From JAQGJA01 sp965651535 (GTDB taxonomy: Bacteria; Pseudomonadota; Alphaproteobacteria; Micavibrionales; SZUA-601): a stretch of 34,195 bases of DNA. The stretch is from NCBI GenBank assembly GCA_965651535.1, contig CBFGSX010000002.1, forward strand, positions 1 to 34,195, read 5' to 3'. Below the pieces are notes generated by a model, which saw only the letters and a program-made list of their open reading frames with translations, was not told where the DNA came from and searched no databases. The first letter of the stretch is position 1. Each line of letters opens with the position of its first letter. This document shows positions 1 through 7,561 of this stretch, piece by piece. The position numbers and the translations under genes were made by a program.

Positions 1-999
1 TTCGCCGGCCTGCACGTCGACATTGGTACGCGGGACAACCTGGGTGGTGCCGCCTTGTGAGAACGGCGTCGGTTGCGAGACTTGCGGCGTTTCGGTGATG
101 CGGATCGTCAGGTTGCCTTGTGCGATGGCGACCTCGGAGATGCGCACATCGCGGCCCATCACGATGGTGCCGGATTTCTCGTCGACGATCACCTTGGCGA
201 TGCTGTCGGGTGATACCTGAAGCTGTTCGACATCGGCCAGCAGGTCGAACATCTCGCCCTTGAAGCCTTTGGGCGCGGCCAGATGCACGGTTTTCGGATC
301 AGTGGCCACAGCGCTATCGGATTTCAGCGCGCGGTTGATCGTCATGGCGATGCGGCGCGCCGTAGTAAAATCGGGATTGCGCAGCGACAGGCGGACTTTC
401 TTCATGTCGTTGAGCGCAAAGTCGATCTCACGCTCGACGATCGCCCCATTGGCGATGCGTCCGGCCGTCGGCACGTTCTGGGTCACGCTGCCGGCATCGC
501 CGCCGGCGGAGAATGCGTTGGTGGTCACGGCGCCTTGCGCCACGGCGTAAACTTCGCCATCGGCGCCAAGCAACGGCGTCACCAGCAATGTCCCGCCGCG
601 CAGATCCTTGGCGTTGCCGAGAGCGGAAATATTGATATCGATGCGCGATCCTTGCGCCGAGAAGGGCGGCAGGGTTGCGGTCACCATCACGGCGGCGACG
701 TTTTCCGTCTTGAAGTTCTGGCCGCGCACGTTGACGCCTTGGCGTTCAAGCATGGCGATAAGGGATTGCTGCGTGAAGGGCGAGTTGCTGATGCTGTCGC
801 CGGTGCCGTTGAGGCCGACGACAAGACCATAACCCACCAACAGGTTGTCGCGCACGCCCTCGATGCTGACGATGTCCTTGATGCGGCTGGTCGCGGCGTG
901 CGACGGCAGAGCCACGATCATCAGCGCGCAGGCGATCAGGGCCAGATGGGCCATTTCGCGGAGGGTGCGGAGCAGGGCGCGTTTGGTTTTCAGCGTCAT
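1..999 (-). CDS. flgI: Flagellar P-ring protein FlgI (3' part beyond window)
   Basis: FlgI polymerises into the P ring around the flagellar rod in the peptidoglycan layer. 333 codons are present; the C-terminal end lies beyond base 1. The protein starts with a basic, hydrophobic Sec signal peptide ending near SHA-ATS (residue 35 or so). It then shows the family hallmarks SRIKDIVSIEGVRDN, LVGYGLVVGLNGTGDS, GTLLVTPLLGADG, GRIANGAIVERE and IVMGRDVRISEVA. The ATG at 997-999 is preceded by GAGGA at a normal distance. A perfect sigma-54 promoter lies about 42 bases upstream. It diverges from fliX, whose product in Caulobacter couples assembly to RpoN-dependent transcription. The ring partner FlgH is encoded at 2602-3357. 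Family assignment is secure. Confidence 0.96.
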   Translation of the reverse strand, partial: MTLKTKRALLRTLREMAHLALIACALMIVALPSHAATSRIKDIVSIEGVRDNLLVGYGLVVGLNGTGDSISNSPFTQQSLIAMLERQGVNVRGQNFKTENVAAVMVTATLPPFSAQGSRIDINISALGNAKDLRGGTLLVTPLLGADGEVYAVAQGAVTTNAFSAGGDAGSVTQNVPTAGRIANGAIVEREIDFALNDMKKVRLSLRNPDFTTARRIAMTINRALKSDSAVATDPKTVHLAAPKGFKGEMFDLLADVEQLQVSPDSIAKVIVDEKSGTIVMGRDVRISEVAIAQGNLTIRITETPQVSQPTPFSQGGTTQVVPRTNVDVQAGE

Positions 1000-1040
1000 G
1001 GGATTATTCCTCGTAAAATCGGGTCTTCCGCCTTGGATAA

Positions 1041-1056
1041 TGCAAACCCCGTGCCA
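1041..1056 (-). promoter_or_regulatory. Sigma-54 (RpoN) promoter of flgI
   Basis: Read on the minus strand the sequence is TGGCACG-GGGT-TTGCA, a full match to the RpoN consensus TGGCACG-N4-TTGCW. The -12 element ends 42 bases before the flgI ATG, giving a leader of about 30 bases. Two similar promoters precede flgF and fliK in this window. Confidence 0.9.
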
Positions 1057-1072
1057 AAGCCCCTTTCGGGGG

Positions 1073-1087
1073 CGGCAAATCTTGCCG
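1073..1087. promoter_or_regulatory. Dyad CGGCAA-N3-TTGCCG, candidate activator site
   Basis: This is a perfect 6-bp inverted repeat with a 3-base spacer in the gap between the divergent flgI and fliX genes. It lies 17 bases upstream of the flgI -24 element and 37 bases upstream of the fliX ATG. A related dyad (GGCA-N5-TGCC) lies upstream of the fliK sigma-54 promoter at 13704-13716. Binding by an RpoN activator such as FlbD is inference only. Confidence 0.35.
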
Positions 1088-1124
1088 ATTGCATAAGGGG
1101 CCGAAATTTCGTTAAAATGGAGGT

Positions 1125-1541
1125 ATGAAAATTGAGGGGCCGAAACGCACCGACGCCGCCGGGAAAACCGGCAAGACCAAAAAGACCGGCAGCACGAGCG
1201 GGGCGTCTTTTAGCGAATTTTTAACGGAATCCGAAGGGGTTGAAAGCGCCAAGGCGGCCGCCCCGGTGACCAATGTCAGCCTTTATGTCGCCCTGCAAGC
1301 CGCTGAAACCGCCACCGAGCAGGAAAACCGCCGTCGCGCCGTCGCGCGCGCCGACGACCTTCTGGCCGAGCTGGACGAGCTGCGCGTCGGGCTAATCCTT
1401 GGCAATTATACCAAAACCCAGCTCGAGGGTTTGGCGCGCCGTGTGCGTCAGCAAAGGCTGAATATCGACGATCCGCAACTGCGCGCGCTTTTGGACGAGG
1501 TTGAATTGCGCGCCGCGGTCGAGCTGGCCAAATACGAATAA
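1125..1541 (+). CDS. fliX: Flagellar assembly regulator FliX
   Basis: FliX is a small alphaproteobacterial regulator. In Caulobacter it couples completion of early flagellar structures to the activity of the RpoN activator FlbD. The 138-aa product has the family length. Its N-terminus is basic and low in complexity (lysine, threonine and glycine, residues 1-28). The conserved helical C-terminal half contains ADDLLAELDELRVGLILG, LEGLARRVRQQR and DDPQLRALLDEVELRAAVEL. GGAGG at 1119-1123 supports the ATG. The gene diverges from flgI, as expected for this regulator. The dksA promoter begins four bases after its stop codon. Confidence 0.9.
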   Translation: MKIEGPKRTDAAGKTGKTKKTGSTSGASFSEFLTESEGVESAKAAAPVTNVSLYVALQAAETATEQENRRRAVARADDLLAELDELRVGLILGNYTKTQLEGLARRVRQQRLNIDDPQLRALLDEVELRAAVELAKYE

Positions 1542-1545
1542 CGGC

Positions 1546-1573
1546 TTGATATTCGTCAAAAAAGCAATACAAT
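1546..1573 (+). promoter_or_regulatory. Sigma-70 promoter of dksA
   Basis: TTGATA at 1546-1551, a 16-base spacer and TACAAT at 1568-1573 each match the housekeeping consensus at five of six positions. Transcription would start near 1580. That leaves the GTG at 1615 with a leader that includes the AGGAGG site, and leaves the in-frame ATG at 1585 almost without one. Confidence 0.6.
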
Positions 1574-1614
1574 TTTCGGCAAGAATGACAAAGGCTCCGC
1601 AAAAGGAGGTTGCC

Positions 1615-2415
1615 GTGTCCGTGAAAAAGAAAGCATCTGCGAAAAAAGCCGCGAAAAAGCCTGTGAAAAAGCCCGTGAAAAAGAAAGCCGCGCCGAAAAA
1701 GGCACCGGCTAAGAAAACGGCAGCCAAAAAACCGGCCCCTAAAAAAGCGGCTCCTAAAAAGGCACCGGCTAAGAAAACAGCACCGCAAAAAGCTCCTGCG
1801 AAGAAAAAGGTTGTGAAATCAAAACCGAAATCGGGTGTGGCCAAGACCGCGAAAAAACCGCTTGCCTCGACATCGAAGTCCGGTGTAAAACCCGCTACCG
1901 CGAAAGGCAAACGTCAGCGCATTACCGTGATCAAGGCGCCGACGATTGTTGTTGCGAAACCCAGCTCATCTGTTGCGAAAAAAGCGATGTCAGCCGTTCT
2001 TGTCCCGCCGAAATACGAACCTTCCGACAAGGAAGAGTTTATGAATCCCGTCATGAAGGAATATTTCCGTCAGCGCCTTTTGGCATGGCGTGACGAATTG
2101 CTGCGTGAATCCGAGGAGACGCTGCACGTCCTTCAGGCCGAGGGTAACATGCAAAAGCCCGATATCACCGACCGCGCCTCCGAGGAGACGGATCTGGCGA
2201 TTGAGTTCCGCACCCGCGACCGCGAACGTAAGCTGCTCAACAAGATCAATGAAGCCATCGGCCGCATCGAGGATGGAACCTATGGCTATTGCGAGGAAAC
2301 GGGCGACCCGATCCCGGTTAAGCGCCTGATCGCGCGTCCGACGGCGACGATGACTCTCGAGGCCCAGGAATTGCACGAGCGCCGCGAACGCACCCAACGC
2401 GACCAGTGGGAATAA
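1615..2415 (+). CDS. dksA: DksA-type RNA polymerase-binding protein with lysine-rich histone-like N-terminal tail
   Basis: DksA binds the RNA polymerase secondary channel and acts with ppGpp on rRNA and amino-acid promoters. Residues from about 140 to 266 form the DksA domain: the coiled coil carries the acidic loop (DITDRASEETDLA), followed by the C-terminal GYCEETG and RLIARPTATMTLEAQE. Only one cysteine (C226) remains of the four zinc ligands, as is usual in alphaproteobacteria. Residues 1 to about 125 are an unusual tail of Lys, Ala and Pro with AAKKP, APKKAPAKK and TAPQKAPAKKK units. It resembles bacterial histone H1-like proteins and should bind nucleic acid (inference). An exact 23-bp direct repeat (1696-1718 and 1756-1778, 60 bp apart) shows in-frame repeat growth. 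The GTG start is chosen for its AGGAGG at 1604-1609; an in-frame ATG at 1585 has no such site. Confidence 0.9.
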   Translation: MSVKKKASAKKAAKKPVKKPVKKKAAPKKAPAKKTAAKKPAPKKAAPKKAPAKKTAPQKAPAKKKVVKSKPKSGVAKTAKKPLASTSKSGVKPATAKGKRQRITVIKAPTIVVAKPSSSVAKKAMSAVLVPPKYEPSDKEEFMNPVMKEYFRQRLLAWRDELLRESEETLHVLQAEGNMQKPDITDRASEETDLAIEFRTRDRERKLLNKINEAIGRIEDGTYGYCEETGDPIPVKRLIARPTATMTLEAQELHERRERTQRDQWE

Positions 2416-2419
2416 TTTT

Positions 2420-2523
2420 ACCCCTCACCCGCTCGCGCTGACGCGCTTGCGACCTCTCCCTCAAGGGGAGAGGTTATTCTTTGGCTCCCTCTCCCCTTGA
2501 GGGAGAGGGTTGGGGTGAGGGGT
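2420..2523. repeat. Large composite inverted repeat (REP-like)
   Basis: The outer arms ACCCCTCACCC (2420-2430) and GGGTGAGGGGT (2513-2523) are perfect complements. Inside them the 21-bp segment 2453-2473 is exactly complementary to 2488-2508, and each of these is itself nearly self-complementary. The element sits between the convergent dksA and flgH genes. It could fold as a long hairpin and stop transcription from both sides. Repeats of this CTCTCCC...GGGAGAG type are widespread in proteobacterial genomes. Confidence 0.8.
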
Positions 2524-2526
2524 GCT

Positions 2527-2557
2527 AAAAAATCCGGCGGGTTTTGAGGCCCGCCGG
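2527..2557 (-). terminator. Rho-independent terminator of flgF-flgG-flgA-flgH
   Basis: CCGGCGGG (2534-2541) and CCCGCCGG (2550-2557) form a perfect 8-bp GC stem with an 8-base loop. On the minus strand the stem is followed by ATTTTTT, an intrinsic terminator layout. It lies about 45 bases after the flgH stop codon. Confidence 0.8.
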
Positions 2558-2601
2558 TTGCAAGTCTTGGATGGAAGAATCTCCGTTTTCAGACGAAGGG
2601 G

Positions 2602-3357
2602 TTAGAAGGGCAACAGGATGTCCATCACCTCGTTGCCGTAGCGCGGTTTGCTGACGTCGGTCAGCATACCCTGGCCGCCATAGATGATGCGGGCTTCGGC
2701 AATTTTCTCGTAGGTGATGCTGTTGGTGGTGTCGATGTCCTCGGGGCGGATCACGCCGGCGACTTCGAGGTCGCGGCGCTCATTGTTGACACGCACTTGT
2801 TGCTTCCCGTGGATGACGAGATTGCCGTTGGGTAAAACCTGCGTGATAACGGCGGCAACCTTGAGCTTGACCTCTTCCTCGCGTTCGATTTTACCGTTGC
2901 CGGCATTGTTCGTGGCCGAGTTGGTGCCGATGGCGTTCAGCGGGTTGAAAGCATCCGGCAGAACTCTGCCAAGCGTGTTCTCATGTCCAAGAAGGTTGGA
3001 AACGCCCATGTTTTCTGTGGCGGCGCGTGTTTTGGAGGTCTTGTTTTCCAGCGTCGCTTCGTCTCGGATCTCGACCAAAACCGTCAGGATGTCGCCCACG
3101 GTTCCGGCGCGCTGATCTTTGAAGAATCCCTTACGGCCGCTGGTCCATAGCGAATTGGCCTGTTTTATTTCAGGTTCTGCGGCGGGCATTGGCATGGAGA
3201 CGGGGCGATAGCCGGGGCGTTCGACGGGACTTTGAACGACCTCCATCTTTGGGTCCTTGCCGACTTCGTTGATGCGTTCAATCATTCCCGCGCAAGCTGT
3301 CAGGCTGAGCAGGAAGGCGACGCCAAGCAAAGTTTTGGTATAGGCTTCGATGTTCAT
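2602..3357 (-). CDS. flgH: Flagellar L-ring lipoprotein FlgH
   Basis: FlgH forms the outer-membrane L ring of the flagellar basal body. The 251-aa product has a lipoprotein signal peptide with lipobox LTAC (Cys22). Family motifs follow: NSLWTSGRKGFFKDQRAGTV, GDILTVLVEIRDEA, EVKLKVAAVITQVLPNGNLV, HGKQQVRVNNERRDLEVAGV and RPEDIDTTNSI. The ATG at 3355-3357 is preferred over one 33 bases upstream because GGAGA lies just before it and because it gives a clean signal peptide. It is the last gene of the flgF-flgG-flgA-flgH operon, 16 bases after flgA, and is followed by a terminator. Confidence 0.95.
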   Translation of the reverse strand: MNIEAYTKTLLGVAFLLSLTACAGMIERINEVGKDPKMEVVQSPVERPGYRPVSMPMPAAEPEIKQANSLWTSGRKGFFKDQRAGTVGDILTVLVEIRDEATLENKTSKTRAATENMGVSNLLGHENTLGRVLPDAFNPLNAIGTNSATNNAGNGKIEREEEVKLKVAAVITQVLPNGNLVIHGKQQVRVNNERRDLEVAGVIRPEDIDTTNSITYEKIAEARIIYGGQGMLTDVSKPRYGNEVMDILLPF

Positions 3358-3373
3358 GTCATCTCTCCGTCGG

Positions 3374-4312
3374 TTATCCGTTGAAGGCATCGATTACGAT
3401 TTCGGCCTGTTGGGGGCCGGTGATACGGGCGTCAAACGGTTTCTTGCTGCTGATATTCATCAAGGTGACGGTGTCGCCGCGTGCGCCGTTCGCCAGAGCG
3501 CGTGCGCGCGTGCTGAGCATGACGGGGCCGTTACGATAGATTACCGTCACCAATTCGTTGCGCTTGACCATCAAAGGCGGCGTTAGCTCGGAAGCCAAAA
3601 CAGGCTGTCCGGGCTGGAGCGTGCGTTTGGGCGACAGGCCGACCAGCTCGTCGGCGGTCAAAACTGTGCCATGGCGCACCGTGCGACGCGGCACGTATTT
3701 TTCGACGATATCCGATGCCGTGATGACGGCATTGGGTGCAAGGGTGGAAACGGGAACGGGTACGCGCGTCATTGGCGTGGCCGTACCGGATACTGTAAAT
3801 TCCTGAATTTCTTTTCCATCGCGCAGGACTTTGACCGTGGCGGCAAAGCGTTCCGTGGCCGGATCGAAAGCGGGCTGCTCGACGGACAACTCGGGCAGGG
3901 CGCGCCCGGCGACAATAACGGGTTGTGCCGGTTCAAGAATGGAAAAGCTGGCCTCGCTGCTGATCTTGTCTTTGAGAGCGCTGTTTTCGAGCGCATGGAT
4001 AAGCGTTTCCGCATCGAGCGTCGTGGCATTGCGTTCCAGCGTGACGGTCACATCTTCCTCGGGTGCGCGCCATGAAAACCCGAAGGAATCCACCACGCGT
4101 TGCAGATCTTTTTTGCTCAGGACAAGCGTTTTACCCGGCGCGGGGGCCAGCGCCAAAGCGTGGCTGGCGTGCTCACCGGCATTGGTGAACAAATCGCCGA
4201 CGGTGACGGTCGGGCCGTCGATCAGCATTTTTCCGGTCAGCTTGACGTCGGCCGCCGAGACGGACGAGCTGACGACAAGCATTAAAAATCCGGCAAGATA
4301 ATCGCGTAACAT
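3374..4312 (-). CDS. flgA: Flagellar P-ring assembly chaperone FlgA
   Basis: FlgA is a periplasmic chaperone needed for FlgI to assemble into the P ring. The 312-aa product starts with a Sec signal peptide (hydrophobic LAGFLMLVVSSSVSA-AD, cleavage near residue 20). The C-terminal half carries the SAF-type domain, with VITASDIVEKYVPRRTV, ADELVGLSPKRTLQPGQP and NELVTVIYRNGPVMLSTRA. It ends with a family-typical DAFNG. It is longer than enterobacterial FlgA (about 220 aa), as is common in alphaproteobacteria. It lies 19 bases after flgG and 16 before flgH in one operon. Confidence 0.92.
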   Translation of the reverse strand: MLRDYLAGFLMLVVSSSVSAADVKLTGKMLIDGPTVTVGDLFTNAGEHASHALALAPAPGKTLVLSKKDLQRVVDSFGFSWRAPEEDVTVTLERNATTLDAETLIHALENSALKDKISSEASFSILEPAQPVIVAGRALPELSVEQPAFDPATERFAATVKVLRDGKEIQEFTVSGTATPMTRVPVPVSTLAPNAVITASDIVEKYVPRRTVRHGTVLTADELVGLSPKRTLQPGQPVLASELTPPLMVKRNELVTVIYRNGPVMLSTRARALANGARGDTVTLMNISSKKPFDARITGPQQAEIVIDAFNG

Positions 4313-4331
4313 TACTTAGCCCCTTTCACGT

Positions 4332-5117
4332 TTAGCGAAGATTGCTGATGGTTCCCATCATGTCGTCGCTGGTCTGGATGACCTTGGAGTTCATCTCATA
4401 GGCGCGCTGCGCCGTGATCATCCGGGTGATTTCGTTGACGATGTTGACGTTGGACAATTCCAATGCGCCCTGTTGCAGCGAGCCGAAGCCCTCTTCGTTG
4501 GGCGTTCCTTCCTCGGGCGTGCCCGAAGCTTCGGTTTCGAGATACAGGTTCTTGCCGATCGCTTCCAGGCCCGACGGGTTGATGAAGCGGACAATGTTGA
4601 TCTGGCCGATATTCTGCTCTTGAATCTGGTTGGCGATCTTGACCCAGACCTCGCCGTTGGCATTGACCGTGACTTTGGTCGCGTCGGCGGGAATAGTGAT
4701 GCCGGGATCGAGCTGATAGCCTTCTTTGGTGACGACAAGGCCGTCGGCATTCAAGCCAAAGGTGCCGTCGCGCGTATACGAAGTACTGCCATCGGGCAGT
4801 TGAACCTGAAAGAAGCCGTCGCCAACAATGGCTAGATCGAGCTGGTTGTCGGTAATGTCCATTGCGCCCTGGCTGTGGACGCGCGAGATGGCATCGAGAC
4901 GCACACCGGTACCCAGCTGCAAGCCGCTGGGCAGAATGGTTGCGGCATCCGAAGAGGTCGCGCCGGGGCGGCGAATATTTTGATAGAGCAGATCCTGGAA
5001 CTCGGCGCGCTGGCGCTTGTAGCCGGTCGTGCTCATGTTGGCGATGTTGTTCGAGATGGTCTCGACATTCATCTGTTGGGCATACATCCCGGTGGCGCCG
5101 ATGGAAAGGGAACGCAT
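4332..5117 (-). CDS. flgG: Flagellar distal rod protein FlgG
   Basis: FlgG builds the distal rod of the flagellar basal body. At 261 aa it matches the family length. The N-terminal rod motif is MRSLSIGATGMYAQQMNVE then ISNNIANMSTTGYKRQRAEF. The central part has LDLAIVGDGFFQVQLPDGS and YTRDGTFGLNADG. The C-terminal helix contains LELSNVNIVNEITRMITAQR and ends MMGTISNLR. A strong AAGGAGAT site precedes the ATG. The gene starts 11 bases after flgF and is transcribed from the sigma-54 promoter in front of flgF. Confidence 0.97.
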   Translation of the reverse strand: MRSLSIGATGMYAQQMNVETISNNIANMSTTGYKRQRAEFQDLLYQNIRRPGATSSDAATILPSGLQLGTGVRLDAISRVHSQGAMDITDNQLDLAIVGDGFFQVQLPDGSTSYTRDGTFGLNADGLVVTKEGYQLDPGITIPADATKVTVNANGEVWVKIANQIQEQNIGQINIVRFINPSGLEAIGKNLYLETEASGTPEEGTPNEEGFGSLQQGALELSNVNIVNEITRMITAQRAYEMNSKVIQTSDDMMGTISNLR

Positions 5118-5128
5118 GGCTTATCTCC

Positions 5129-5848
5129 TTAGGGTTTGCTCAATTGCTGGATCATGCTGCGCTTCATATCGTGTTCGGTTTGCAAGAGCCGTGCCACGGA
5201 TTGATAGCGGCGGGAAACTTCGATCATGTTCGTCATCTCGGATACGGCGTTGACGTTCGAGCCTTCGACTGCGCCTTGGACAACCTTGGTTTGATCGTCG
5301 GGGATCGCGTCCTGTTCGGTTTCAAACAGCGAATTGCCGACAGGGCGCATTTTTTGCGGGTTATCGAAGCGCACGACCTTTAGCCGGCCGATTTCCCCCT
5401 GATCGGTCGAGATGGCCCCGCGTTCGTCGATGATGATCTCGCGCGCATCGTTGGGGACAATGATGGGCTTGTCGCCGGCGTCGAGAACGATTTGTCCGGC
5501 GCTATTGACAAGCTGCCCGGCGAGGTTGACCTGAAAGTTACCGTTGCGCGTGTATTTGTTTGCGCCATCCTCGCCTTGAATAGCGATAAAGCCGTTGCCC
5601 TGCAAAGCCACGTCGAGCGGATTGCCGGTCTGGCGGATCGGGCCGGGGCTGAAATTCCGGTAATTGCCGTAATCGAGAGCCATCGAGACCGGCTCGGCGC
5701 GGCCCGGGTGAGAAATATGCTCGAGGAAGGTTGCGTGACCCGATTTATAACCATCGGTTTCCACATTCGCGATGTTGTTCGCGATGAGGTCCATTTTCCT
5801 CTGGAGGGCGACCTGATAGGACAGCCCGACATAGCTGATGTTTTCCAT
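5129..5848 (-). CDS. flgF: Flagellar proximal rod protein FlgF
   Basis: FlgF is a rod protein of the basal body. The 239-aa product begins MENISYVGLSYQVALQ, then KMDLIANNIANVETDGYKS, and has LDVALQGNGFIAIQGEDG plus the C-terminal VEGSNVNAVSEMTNMIEVSR helix. The start at 5848 is supported by GGAG at 5856-5859; an open frame continues upstream but has no flagellar homology. It is first in the flgF-flgG-flgA-flgH operon and has a perfect sigma-54 promoter at 5896-5911. The upstream gap is shared with the divergent xre gene. Confidence 0.95.
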   Translation of the reverse strand: MENISYVGLSYQVALQRKMDLIANNIANVETDGYKSGHATFLEHISHPGRAEPVSMALDYGNYRNFSPGPIRQTGNPLDVALQGNGFIAIQGEDGANKYTRNGNFQVNLAGQLVNSAGQIVLDAGDKPIIVPNDAREIIIDERGAISTDQGEIGRLKVVRFDNPQKMRPVGNSLFETEQDAIPDDQTKVVQGAVEGSNVNAVSEMTNMIEVSRRYQSVARLLQTEHDMKRSMIQQLSKP

Positions 5849-5895
5849 CCTTTTTCTCCAATAAGGGCGGCCTTCTTGGGGGCCGGACGTAAATT

Positions 5896-5911
5896 TGCAA
5901 GAACCGTGCCA
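5896..5911 (-). promoter_or_regulatory. Sigma-54 (RpoN) promoter of flgF operon
   Basis: On the minus strand the sequence is TGGCACG-GTTC-TTGCA, identical to the RpoN consensus at all conserved positions. It lies 48 bases upstream of the flgF ATG, giving a leader of about 35 bases. It also sits only about 10 bases from a weak -35 candidate of the divergent xre gene. Confidence 0.9.
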
Positions 5912-5977
5912 AACCTCCCCCTTGTTTTTCAGACCACACAAGCGTATGTTTTCAGGGGTGGGATACGGAGCAAAACA

Positions 5978-6373
5978 TTGACAAAAAAGGGAAAAGCTAC
6001 CAAGGCCAGCCAGAGGATCGCCGAAGCGCTGCTGCGGCTGCGGGAGCGTTATAACCTGACCCAGCGCGATATCGCCGAAATGCTGGGGGTCAGCTTCCAG
6101 CAATACCAAAAATACGAAAAGGGCAAGGACAGGCTTTCGCTCGAGCGCGCCATGCGTCTGTGCGAGGTACTCAATATCCCGTTGGGGTTTTTCGCCGGGG
6201 CCGCAGCGGCCACGGGCTTTGCGGAAAGCGAACAGGAAGGCTTCGGCCCGGCCACGCCGATGGCCGAAGAGCGCGAGATTCTTGCCATTTATCGCGATAT
6301 CCCGAAAAAAGCGCGGCCCGACTTCCTTGAAGCTGTCCGGCAAATGGCTAAGATGATAGCCTCAAAGCGCTAG
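5978..6373 (+). CDS. XRE-family helix-turn-helix transcriptional regulator
   Basis: This is a 131-aa DNA-binding protein. The Cro/C1-type helix-turn-helix spans residues 14 to 68, with LRERYNLTQRDIAEMLGVSF, QQYQKYEKGKDRLS and RAMRLCEVLNIPLGFF. The short C-terminal extension has an acidic, alanine-rich linker and a helix (RPDFLEAVRQMAKMIASKR). The TTG start at 5978 has GGAG at 5967-5970. Longer frames upstream run into the flgF promoter and gene and are not credible. A weak sigma-70-like pair (TTGTTT, 17 bases, TATGTT at 5945-5950) could drive it. It precedes metK by 27 bases, a gene order seen in other alphaproteobacteria. The target is unknown; the flgF operon facing it is a candidate. Confidence 0.85.
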   Translation: MTKKGKATKASQRIAEALLRLRERYNLTQRDIAEMLGVSFQQYQKYEKGKDRLSLERAMRLCEVLNIPLGFFAGAAAATGFAESEQEGFGPATPMAEEREILAIYRDIPKKARPDFLEAVRQMAKMIASKR

Positions 6374-6400
6374 AATCTTACCGTCAACCGGAAATCTCTC

Positions 6401-7561
6401 ATGTCTCGTTTTATTTTTGCCAGCGAATCCGTCGCCGAAGGCCACCCCGACAAGATTTGCGACCAACTGTCCGATACCATTTTGGATGCTTTCCTGAAAC
6501 AGGATCCCGAGCAGCGCGTCGCCGTGGAATGTCTGGCGACAACCAATTACGTTGTCGTGGCGGGCGAGGTCAAAGGCAGCGCCGCCTTGTCCAAGAAAGA
6601 CGTCGAAAATCTGGTGCGCGAAAAAGTGCGCGAGATCGGCTATGCACAGGAAGGTTTCGATTGGGAAAAACTGCATATTGAAAACCGCCTGCACGCGCAA
6701 TCCACGGATATCGCCATGGGCGTTGATGCCGGTGCCAGCAAGGAAGAAGGCGCGGGCGATCAGGGGATGATGTTCGGCTATGCTTGCGACGAGACGGATG
6801 CGTTGATGCCGGCGCCGATTCATTTTGCGCATAAAATTCTCAAAAATCTGGCCGATGACCGTAAATCCGGCAAGCTCGATATGCTCGGCCCCGACGCAAA
6901 AAGCCAGATCAGCCTGAGCTACGAGAACGGCAAGCCCATCGGCGCGCATTCCATCGTGCTGTCGACCCAGCACAAGGCCGGCGTGTCGCAGGAGGAAATC
7001 CGCGCCATCGTCACGCCCTATGTCGAGAATGTTTTGCCCAAGGGCTGGATGTGTGCGCCCGACCGCTTCTTCGTCAACCCGACAGGGCAGTTCATCATCG
7101 GCGGCCCCGACGGCGATACGGGGCTGACGGGGCGCAAGATCATCGTGGATACGTATGGCGGCGCGGCTCCGCATGGCGGCGGCGCGTTTTCGGGCAAAGA
7201 CCCGACGAAAGTAGACCGTTCCGCCGCCTATGCCGCGCGTTATATCGCCAAGAATATCGTGGCGGCGGGGCTGGCATCGCAATGCACTTTCCAGGTCGCC
7301 TATGCGATCGGCGTGGCGCGTCCCGTCTCGATGTTCGTCGACACGCATGGCTCGGGCAAGGTCGACGAGGGAAAATTGCTGAAACTCATCGGCGAGATGG
7401 TCGATTTGTCGCCCAAGGGCATCCGTACGCATCTGGGTCTCAACAAGCCGATTTATGCGCGCACGGCGGCCTATGGGCATTTCGGCCGCGCGCCCGAAAG
7501 CGATGGCGGTTTTTCGTGGGAAAAAACCGATCTGGCGGATGCGCTGAAAAGATACTTCTAG
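6401..7561 (+). CDS. metK: S-adenosylmethionine synthetase
   Basis: MetK makes S-adenosylmethionine from methionine and ATP in the cytosol. The 386-aa product has full family length. It shows the ATP-site GHPDK (His15), signature 1 GAGDQGMMFGY, the phosphate-binding signature 2 GGGAFSGKDPTKVDRSAAY, and a C-terminal LGLNKPIYARTAAYGHFGR. Only 27 bases separate it from xre, which leaves no room for a SAM riboswitch. trmB begins directly after its TAG. Supplying SAM next to a SAM-dependent tRNA methylase makes sense in one operon. Confidence 0.98.
   Translation: MSRFIFASESVAEGHPDKICDQLSDTILDAFLKQDPEQRVAVECLATTNYVVVAGEVKGSAALSKKDVENLVREKVREIGYAQEGFDWEKLHIENRLHAQSTDIAMGVDAGASKEEGAGDQGMMFGYACDETDALMPAPIHFAHKILKNLADDRKSGKLDMLGPDAKSQISLSYENGKPIGAHSIVLSTQHKAGVSQEEIRAIVTPYVENVLPKGWMCAPDRFFVNPTGQFIIGGPDGDTGLTGRKIIVDTYGGAAPHGGGAFSGKDPTKVDRSAAYAARYIAKNIVAAGLASQCTFQVAYAIGVARPVSMFVDTHGSGKVDEGKLLKLIGEMVDLSPKGIRTHLGLNKPIYARTAAYGHFGRAPESDGGFSWEKTDLADALKRYF

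Noticed and set aside
1276..1910. Two long open frames on the minus strand opposite fliX and dksA
   Set aside because: They are shadows of the lysine-rich coding region (Phe/Ala/Gly-rich or Arg-rich translations) without ribosome-binding sites.
6374..6400. SAM riboswitch before metK
   Set aside because: Only 27 bases separate xre and metK and they show no fold; there is no room for any known SAM riboswitch class.
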